DNA of 64,000 nt from Anodontia alba. Lineage: Eukaryota; Mollusca; Bivalvia; Lucinida; Lucinidae. Positions 57,011-64,000 of this stretch are shown piece by piece. The stretch covers positions 60,776,181 to 60,840,180 of the forward strand of contig OZ024827.1 of the NCBI GenBank assembly GCA_964016985.1, in the 5' to 3' direction. The translations under genes and the position numbers were made by a program. Position 1 is the stretch's first letter. Every line of letters begins with the position of its first letter. Under the pieces are notes generated by a model. The model did no database searches. It had not been told where the DNA came from and saw only the letters and a program-made list of their open reading frames with translations.

Positions 57011-57867
57011 CCTCGCAGAATAAAATTTTGATTGTAACTTAAGCTTTGCTGCTTCAATTAATATTGTAAGTTTTAGATACTGGTGTTTTACAAATTTTCT
57101 AATTTAAAATTTTGCCATGGTAACTGAACAAAATGGTCACTGGTCATAAAACACATAAACTGGGTAGACAATGATCAAATGGTCATAATTAACTGCTTAA
57201 TATGGTTCACATCTCTTCATTTGAAAATTTACTGCTGTTTTTATCCTCTTCTCTTTTTCTACTATATATAAAATAACACTATGCACTTTAATCCATTCTC
57301 ACTTATCTGTTTTAAAGTTCGTTTACTTTTATCGCCTGTCGCAGGAACCCAGCACGTAATAATCAGTTGAGGCTGTATGCCGTATGAAGAGACAGATATT
57401 GTCCAAGGAAGATTCCTTGGATGGTGGTGCACTGGTTCTGGTTGTCTGCTGTTAATGCTTAGGTTTCCAAGGATGACCCTGGCCAGGGTCACAGAAACTT
57501 TAATGCAAGCCTGAGTTCGGAGCAAAGAATCTATATCACTTTTGGTCACTTTAAAACCCTGTAATTATGGAAACTACTATTTCTAGAGGCCCAGCCAATA
57601 TCCAGGAATATGACTAATTCCCAAATATTTTGAGCTAGCCTACAGACTGTTACCAGAATATTTTTGCAAACTATGTTGTTTATATTCTTACACTTGTCAT
57701 GATTTTCCAGGATGTCAGAATGTTCAGTTTACAAACTCAGTCAAAAGATGATGTCAGAAAGGACCAGCATATTTGTGAGACTTGCTCCATTTGTTGATTT
57801 TACAAACTCAGTCAAAAGATTTTTAAGCTTCAAGAAAACACGTGTATAAATTTGTTTTGACAGCTGT

Positions 57868-57939
57868 TAACCAGGTGGCGTTGGCAAAATAAAGGACACA
57901 GCGCCCTCAATGCAAATGGGCCAAGGCGCCCCCTGCCAA
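57868..57939. promoter_or_regulatory. Two CTCF-core-like motifs facing each other upstream of the CTCF-family gene
   Basis: Against the degenerate core CCASYAGRKGGCRS, 57868-57881 on the plus strand (AACCAGGTGGCG) matches 11 of 14 positions, and 57926-57939 on the minus strand (GGCAGGGGGCGC) also matches 11 of 14, each with the central AGRKGGCR block intact. They converge, about 45 bp apart, some 1.5 kb upstream of the start codon. The surrounding ~100 bp is more GC-rich than the rest of the window. A regulatory role is inferred. Confidence 0.4.
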
Positions 57940-58130
57940 AACCTAGGGGCGCATGAGTCTGTGACGTTTGTTTGCAACTTCAAGAGACTTTTATAGTTCA
58001 GATACTGACTAAACAGTGATTTGTGTTATAAATACGTCATATGAAAAACACAACAGCTTTATACGCACACAATACTTGGAATTTTTAAGGAAAAACTTGC
58101 ACTGTTTCACACCCAGTTGGAAATTTCATC

Positions 58131-58140
58131 CAAGATGGCG
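58131..58140 (+). promoter_or_regulatory. YY1-like site CAAGATGGCG
   Basis: The decamer matches the YY1 consensus AANATGGCG and is followed by GCGCCC. It lies in the same upstream zone as the CTCF-like motifs, and ETS-like TTCCGG occurs at 58374-58379. The same word also occurs inside the 37-39 kb repeats, so alone it is weak evidence. Confidence 0.3.
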
Positions 58141-58887
58141 CCCGATCGATTCTTGTGAAGTTCAAATCGTGAAAGTACCATAATTAAAATATAACGTGTT
58201 TCCCTTTAACACGAGAAGAATAACAAACAAACATAAAACAACATGGGTTGATTCAGTCAAAAAGTCGTGAATTATGTTAATTTAAGATTGTTTATGGCAT
58301 AATCTGCGTTTCCGTGGAGAAATCGAATAATTTTGGGGCGGATCCTATCTTGGACGAATTTATTTCCGGAATGTTCCGTCTATTTCCGTCTGAAATAGAA
58401 CAGAACGGATGTTTATTTTAAAGACCAGATAGCATTATACTATGTAGGTTATTTTACTAGTAGAAGCAGTCATACACAAAAATGCTCTAACAACAATCAT
58501 GAACATGGTTAGACATAAAGATTCCATTGAAAATGAAACAGGTCTGAGACGAGTAGTGATGAAAGAAGAAAATGATAAAATAGAGAATATTAAAAATCGA
58601 TATTACACTAGTAAAAAAATCAAATTTTCTGTTTCTTTTTTGCTTTTTTTCACATTAATTAAACTTCTGCCTACTCTTCGACACTTACGTCGGGAAATCA
58701 ACTGTTTTCCTACCCATTTCGCGTCAATTTTGTCTTGTTCTGCCACAACTTCTGCGTGTTCAGGGGCATAATATTGGGGGAAAAATATAGTTTTGTACCC
58801 AGAAAATGGGGCCAAATAGATTTTAAAGCAATACACGCAAGAAATCGACACAGAGAAAATGCCTCAATAGGTACGTGATAGTCCGCC

Positions 58888-58936
58888 TGACGTCGCTTGC
58901 AGAAAAAGAGTTACGTCAGCGCAATAAATGACGTCA
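58888..58936. promoter_or_regulatory. Cluster of three CRE-like octamers (candidate promoter)
   Basis: TGACGTCG (58888), TTACGTCA (58911) and a perfect palindromic CRE TGACGTCA (58929) lie within 49 bp. CREB/ATF-type sites of this kind are typical of promoters. Position and orientation fit a promoter for the minus-strand CTCF-family gene with a non-coding first exon somewhere in 57-58.8 kb, but a plus-strand transcript starting to the right is equally possible. Confidence 0.45.
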
Positions 58937-60595
58937 GCGGTTCTAACGCGGAACGTTAACCGCTTGACATATTTTTAGACAAGTTTACTAGATCTAAGTC
59001 TCAAACCTTTTGGCGATGTTTCTGACCCAGAATTCATGGTTCATGAATTTCAAGATTAAAAAGTAGTCCCAAACACTGAAAATCCGAAAGTTGTAATTTC
59101 GTTGTTGAAACAGTGAAATTATCGGTTTCGATTTCACCGAGAGATCTCTATATTTCATTGAAAAACATAAAAAAAAGCTGGTTCATGTTCATCAGACAGA
59201 TTTTAAAAATATACAATCTCCCTTCATTTTTTTTACTGCTCAAGAATCCTTCCTAAAAAAATGACTGAAAAAGGCTCTTGAATAATTCTGTACACAGTGC
59301 CATTGAGGCTACTTGGAAACAGCACGAGAGAATAAACACAACTGAAATGCAAACTTCTAACAGGAACATACCTCCTACAAGGGAATAGGGCAGCTTTTAA
59401 TCAGTTAAATTTCAAGTCAATGCAACATGCGTTCTTTGTACAGCAGCTCCTGAAACTAGACAGCAGTTCATTAGTGAATGTTCATATCTACAATCAGAAA
59501 GGCAGAATTCTATTGAAAACCTTTTCAAAGTCCTTTTTTTTTTTAAAAAAATCTTACATGTCTCACATATTCAAAATACAGAGTTTTTTTTAACTCAGTT
59601 TTTTTTTTAACTCAGTTTAACACGGGGTGCCTCTACAGTTCTTGAAAAGTAGAAAATAGGATTAGCTTGAATTTCAAACCGGACAGTATATATTCAAAAT
59701 TCATGCAAGGAGACTCCCGATGCTGAAAGAAATCCTGAAAAAATAAAAGAGACAGAAACTGTATATATGTAACAAAAATCACATGTAAATATAATCGCCA
59801 GTAGTAGTTATTCGAGCTCATAACTGTTGGTTCCTCATCTTCTCCAGAAAGTCAGTGAAGGAAATCTCCTAACAAAGAAGAAGGTTCCGCATAACGAGTG
59901 TCTTCCCAAATTCTGGGGTTTTCTTGGGAGCCAGAGAAAAAGTATTCTGAGGAAAATTGCTCTCCCCTCTCGCCCTCCTGAAATCAGTCTATTCACGTCC
60001 CTGCTCTCTCTCGCTCTCTCTCTAAACATATTATATTTGACATCAACAAATTAAATACGTATTTTGAACATCGTGCATTTTGATCATTATGCAATTTAAT
60101 TTAAATTTAGGATAAATTCAGAATTTAGGAACTGAGAATGGACGGGCCATTAAAACTGTTTACAAACAGCAATCAGAGTTATGTTGAAAATGCAAATATC
60201 TAACGTGGGAAGTTAAATTAACGACGAGAAGAAGTCGACAGATCAACGAAACGGGAGCTCGATTCAGAAATTAAACTTGTTACGCCTAAGATACAGAGTG
60301 GGAAAAATCGCGGATGCACTTACCAAGTAGTTGTGGTCATGGTACCCAAGCCATAATCCAAACTCATAAATTAAATCCATAAACGAATGACGAATCAGAA
60401 TGTTCAGACCAACAGACACGGACTCCAGAATAAAGGGTGTAATCAGGCGTCCGCGGATATTAAGCATTACTTGGTGAGCAAGCTTCGCCCACCATTACCA
60501 ACCAAGATCCACCCCTACATTTTTGAGCCATCACAAGACACAACACCAGCAACCAGCCTACGCATGTTATTCCATTAACATAAGACTGGTTCCGG

Positions 60596-61149
60596 ATTTT
60601 AACCAATTAATGCTTCTAAAACCACCAGGATGTAAAAAACACCACTCATGCCTTTGGACAGACTTCAACATCTACAAGATATGAAACTTAAACAAAAAAT
60701 AAAAAAAAAAAAAGAAGAAGCAAAAGCAACTGTTAATCATCCGCGGGAATTCTACACAGACCTACTATTTGGAACTGAGACATACAGACGATACATCCGT
60801 GTACCACAGCGTTAATCTCGACTTCTTCGACTTTTGGTCACACACAGCACCGAAATTTAATACAAATACACGCTTAGCGACGCATTAAAGCTCAACCTTT
60901 GGTCCCCGTTCTAAATTACTGGACTACTAAAACTAAGAACACTAGCACTTCCCAAATTGCATTTACTAAGCTTTGCGGAATGTCACATGGGCGGGCGTGG
61001 AAGAGGCAAGGGCTACATAGTCAAATCCTTCAACCAATTAATGCTTCCACCAGGATGTAAAAAACACCACACATGCCTTTGAACAGACTTCAACACCTAC
61101 AAGATATGAAAAGTAAAAAAAACAAAAAAAAAAAAAAAAAAACAAAAAC

Positions 61150-61181
<32 letters not shown>

Positions 61182-61210
61182 GCAAAAGCAACTGTTAACC
61201 ATCCGCGGGA
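60596..61210 (+). repeat. Pair of ~150-175 bp direct repeats
   Basis: 60600-60752 and 61033-61210 both read ACCAATTAATGCTTC..CACCAGGATGTAAAAAACAC.. ..CAACTGTTAAYCATCCGCGG. The second has an expanded A/CA-rich tract (61118-61180). Spacer about 280 bp. Confidence 0.7.
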
Positions 61211-61343
61211 AACTTAGGCCTGCAGATAGGTGCACTTTATAGGTTTGTCCCGCTGGACCGCTGCAGTGCCACAACTTAACTGAAATGATGATGAACAGAC
61301 GTACTGGAGATTTTTATATATAGTCATTCGGGAGATCACTGAT

Positions 61344-61391
61344 TAAAAAAAAAAAAAAAAAAAAAAAAGAAAAAAAAGAAAAAAAGAAAGA
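61344..61391 (+). repeat. Poly(A)/GA-rich tract
   Basis: A run of more than 20 A followed by AGAAAAAAAGAAAAAAAG; the flanking 61211-62340 holds no gene, only an H2-like small hairpin at 61835-61905 (ATCGCCTCAGTGAGGCGAT). Confidence 0.6.
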
Positions 61392-62348
61392 CTCGGATAT
61401 GACTGGGACCGGGTCTGATGCTTGGCCATCGAAGAATATACGTTGAGAGCGTCCAGAGAACCACGAGATAATCCACTTGTAGCTGGACCCACCAATCCCG
61501 TGATACTCTATTTAAAACTAGCAGTGAAAATACTTAGGGGGAAATGCCTTCTGTGTGGAAATATGTCAAAACCCATGATTATTACATGAATAACTTCACC
61601 ATCCAGTTTGCTGGACAAGCTGGGTCAAGTTCTAAAAATATAAATGATGATACCTAGGAGAGGTGAAAATCACGACAGTTTTGCTTGCTTATACAGCGAA
61701 CCATCGTTACAACGACAACACTTGTTCCCGAAGATGCTGCCATTAAAATGAATTTGCTGTTGTAAAGAACCCTTATTGAACAGAATGGTATATTTACTGT
61801 TAGAAAGACATTGTTTTATTCTAATTTCCGCACAGAACATATGTTTTGGATATATGTTAGAATCGCCTCAGTGAGGCGATTCTAACAAATATAAAAAAAT
61901 ATGTTTTGATGCAATAGTCTTTCATAATTTCTCATTAAGTGTCACCTCATGAGCGAAGGTTTCGTGACATTCAAATTGTCATTATAACGAATTTTGTCGT
62001 TGTATCGGGTGCCGGTATAAAGAGGGTTGTCTGTATTGTTTATTATATACAGTGGTAACCTTTTATGCCTCTATCGGAGGGCAAAACTTTAATGTATCTG
62101 TGCAATCTGTACTTGGCCAGAGGGCTGAAGTTTTGAAGCTGTCAGAATGCACGATATTCTTTAGCTTTTATGTTAATCATTGGCAATAACAAAGGGGAGA
62201 ACCTTTGTCACAGATTAGAATGAAAAAGACTATAAATTATTGTGAAAAGCACTCTTTCAAATCGGTAAGTTGCTGTCGACTTCCATTTCGTTGTTCTGAC
62301 AAAAACAGGATAGGCTCAGAGAACGTAGCAAGAAACAAGGCATTAACC

Positions 62349-62437
62349 GTATTGTCATTGTTGAGAACACTCGCGCACAATTTACTTATAAGTTATCAAA
62401 ATATTATGCCTGAGTGTTCTCAACAATGACAATACGA
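62349..62437. repeat. Perfect 25-bp inverted repeat with ~38 bp loop
   Basis: CGTATTGTCATTGTTGAGAA plus ACACTC at the left is matched base for base by its complement at 62412-62437. The loop is AT-rich. Could be a short MITE or a transcribed hairpin. Confidence 0.7.
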
Positions 62438-62764
62438 CAGTACATAAAATCTACAAATATAAATACTTTCCTCTTTGGTAATAGTCTGAGCTTATTCTAA
62501 TTTCTGTCAAATCAACGAAAATAATAATAATAATAACGGGACTAAACTATTTGAAAGGGCCCTTTTCGCAAACATCTATAATCTTTTTTACCGGTTTCTA
62601 TGACGTAGGTTCTCCCCCTTGATATTAAGAATGCCACATCCGTCTGTGTCATTGCTAAAATAGTTATAGGTAAAACAAATGCATACTGAGGGCCATGTTC
62701 GTTGTTTGTGTCCACCCATTCTAAGGTACCTAATTGTCCCTAAATATTCGGACATCATACCTCC

Positions 62765-62945
62765 TAACCAGAGCCATATTTGGCCTAAAATTTGAGCAAG
62801 TCCGTTTTAATACAAGTTGATGTGTCTAAAACTGCTCGATGATTGGCAAACAGTGCAGACCCTTGTCAGGTATCGTGTTTTGTACGTCTGATCTGGTCCT
62901 ACATTTTTTTTGCTCAGGCCTACGGCATTTACCCTAAATATTCTG
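62765..62945. mobile_element. Hairpin MITE H4 (diverged)
   Basis: AATTTGAGCAAGTCCGTTTT, then AACAGTGCAGACCC and GGTCCTACA..GCTCAGGCCT. A similar partial copy lies at 63840-63975. Confidence 0.55.
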
Positions 62946-63039
62946 ACATATTACCATTATACTCGACATATTTTGAAAAAAAAAATGTATACAGCCTGTT
63001 TTTTTTTTTTTTTTTTTTGTCGCGAATATTACTTTTATT

Positions 63040-63130
63040 TCATCAAGTGAAGTGAAAAAATGTATATTTCATGAGTGGCTTTGCCACTCATGAAATATAC
63101 CTTTTTTCATTTCACGAGATGAAATAGAAA
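63040..63130. repeat. Hairpin (ATTTCATGAGTGGC palindrome)
   Basis: GTATATTTCATGAGTGGC and complement meet at TTTGCCAC near 63083; flanking TTTCATC/GATGAAA words extend it. A second small palindrome ATTTCACAAGTGAAAATATC lies at 63715-63770. Confidence 0.65.
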
Positions 63131-63192
63131 AAAAAGGTAAGAGAAAAGTCCAGGGAGTGCCACAATCACAAACCGCAGCCCTTCCCAGACAC

Positions 63193-63336
63193 CATGAGGA
63201 AGAGGAAACCGACAAATCTAAACAAGCACAAATCGAACAAACGTACGAAAAGTATTAAGATTAGCTCTCTCTTCCCCAAGCGAGGTAATCGCAATATTAA
63301 AAGGACTGAAAAACACAAGAACAAAATAACTCAAGG
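63193..63336 (+). CDS. Possible first coding exon of an unknown plus-strand gene
   Basis: ATG in good context (ACACCATGA) opens a very basic 48-codon frame (MRKRKPTNLNKHKSNKRTK, then further K/R-rich sequence) that ends at a near-consensus donor AACTCAAG|GTAAGA. Read through, it stops three codons later. No domain is recognised. The Lys/Arg richness could be a nuclear localisation or nucleic-acid-binding tail, or simply A-rich DNA read by chance. No partner exon is visible before the window ends. Confidence 0.22.
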
Positions 63337-64000
63337 TAAGACATAAAACAAATCGCATTGTAGAATAAACCACAAAGCAACAAAGAGTAAGACTAACACC
63401 GTCATATTCACGACAAAAATCATATATTTATACATATAAACTTAAGAGGAGCAGATGTATTTTTTTCATTCTGTCACGGAAAGTCAGATGCGCAGTTTTG
63501 CCTCTTGGCAATGGAATATCAAACCACATAACAACTGAAATATCACTGCGCTAAAAATTAGTTCACTGACTGTTTCAAATTACCTTGCTGCTTAGTTTTA
63601 TTCAATATATTGATAAAATGTATTTTTGGCACGTTACTCGTACAAATATGAAATGAAAAAAATAATTTAACCCGTAGACCATTAAATGTAAACAAAAAAT
63701 AGTTACTCAATGCTATATTTCACAAGTGAAAATATCATTTTTTTATATTTCACTTGTGAAAATATCACTTTTGTGGAAATAAGCATTATATTTTGACTAA
63801 TATTTTTCTTCATTTCATTAATTTGTACTTTATACATTTTACTATGTACCTGTTGGTGTATCTAAAACTGAAGGATGGTTGCAAATAGTGTAGACCCCGA
63901 TCAGATGTTTTGTTTGGTTTGATCTGTGTCTGCATTGTTTACTTAAGTATGTCTGTCCGAATACCGAGGGAAATAAGGTAGGTAATATACAATGCAAGTT

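Larger units (their letters stand above)
57011..60590. other. Upstream flank of the CTCF-family gene, mostly non-repetitive
   Basis: Few recognisable repeats. It holds the CTCF-like motifs, the YY1-like site and the CRE cluster listed separately, plus CT-rich CTCTCTCTCGCTCTCTCTCT-like sequence at 60002-60022. Open frames at 57262-57549, 58499-58771 and 58603-58851 have no recognised domain. Confidence 0.45.

Noticed and set aside
57262..57549. 95-codon minus-strand frame upstream of exon 1
   Set aside because: Contains a short palindromic CCAAGGAA..TTCCTTGG segment and no recognised domain; considered as a 5' exon but no start or splice evidence ties it to the CTCF-family gene.
58603..58851. 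82-codon minus-strand frame, with a 90-codon plus-strand frame over it
   Set aside because: Both strands are open over the same stretch and neither shows a known domain or a convincing splice partner; cannot be supported as a gene.

Overview
The window looks like nuclear DNA of a bivalve mollusc, most likely a heterodont clam or relative. This is inferred from AT-rich, intron-dominated sequence packed with repeat types I associate with bivalves: tRNA-derived SINEs, many hairpin MITEs, and DINE/pearl-like elements with ~145-180 bp internal tandem repeats, (GACGGACG)n-like tracts and a 3' hairpin. There are no operons, no CRISPR array and no intact rRNA or tRNA gene.

One protein-coding gene dominates. 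It runs on the minus strand from an ATG at 56335 to at least 8928, and nine coding exons join in frame through GT-AG introns to give at least 979 residues. It encodes a CTCF-family architectural zinc-finger protein. A long low-complexity N-terminus carries a YDF motif (residues 349-351) of the kind that binds cohesin in human CTCF. Ten C2H2 fingers (residues 398-676) follow, in CTCF order and with CTCF spacing, then a broken eleventh finger and an acidic/Gln/Ser-rich tail. Base-contacting residues of fingers 3-5 are identical to human CTCF as I recall it, and those of 6-7 are close. Fingers 1, 2 and 8 differ and finger 11 has lost its zinc ligands. This pattern (core specificity kept, flanking fingers changed) suggests a diverged CTCF or a CTCFL/BORIS-like paralogue. 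The last exon(s) probably lie left of the window.

Layout from left to right: 1-8.9 kb, SINEs, MITEs and two Helentron-like elements, one nested inside a hairpin MITE and itself holding a 6-bp-TSD transposon; 8.9-9.04 kb, exon 9; 9-17 kb, intron 8, with tandem-repeat elements; 17.2-21.3 kb, exons 8, 7 and 6; 22.4-28.1 kb, intron 5, mostly tandem-repeat elements including a direct duplication of a ~2 kb element; 28.2-34.4 kb, exons 5, 4 and 3 (zinc fingers and YDF); 36.9-42.2 kb, two more long tandem-repeat elements; 43.5-43.9 kb, exon 2; 44-54 kb, more such elements, a LINE 3' fragment with a SINE inside it, a ~1.7 kb foldback and a 5S-rRNA-derived fragment; 54.7-55.8 kb, an inactivated mariner; 56.1-56.3 kb, exon 1; 57.8-59 kb, a candidate promoter zone with two CTCF-core-like motifs and three CRE-like octamers; 59-64 kb, little recognisable sequence apart from hairpins and short repeats.

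Many repeats are nested, so relative insertion order can be read from the sequence, and several MITE ends lie within about 40 bp of the gene's splice donors.
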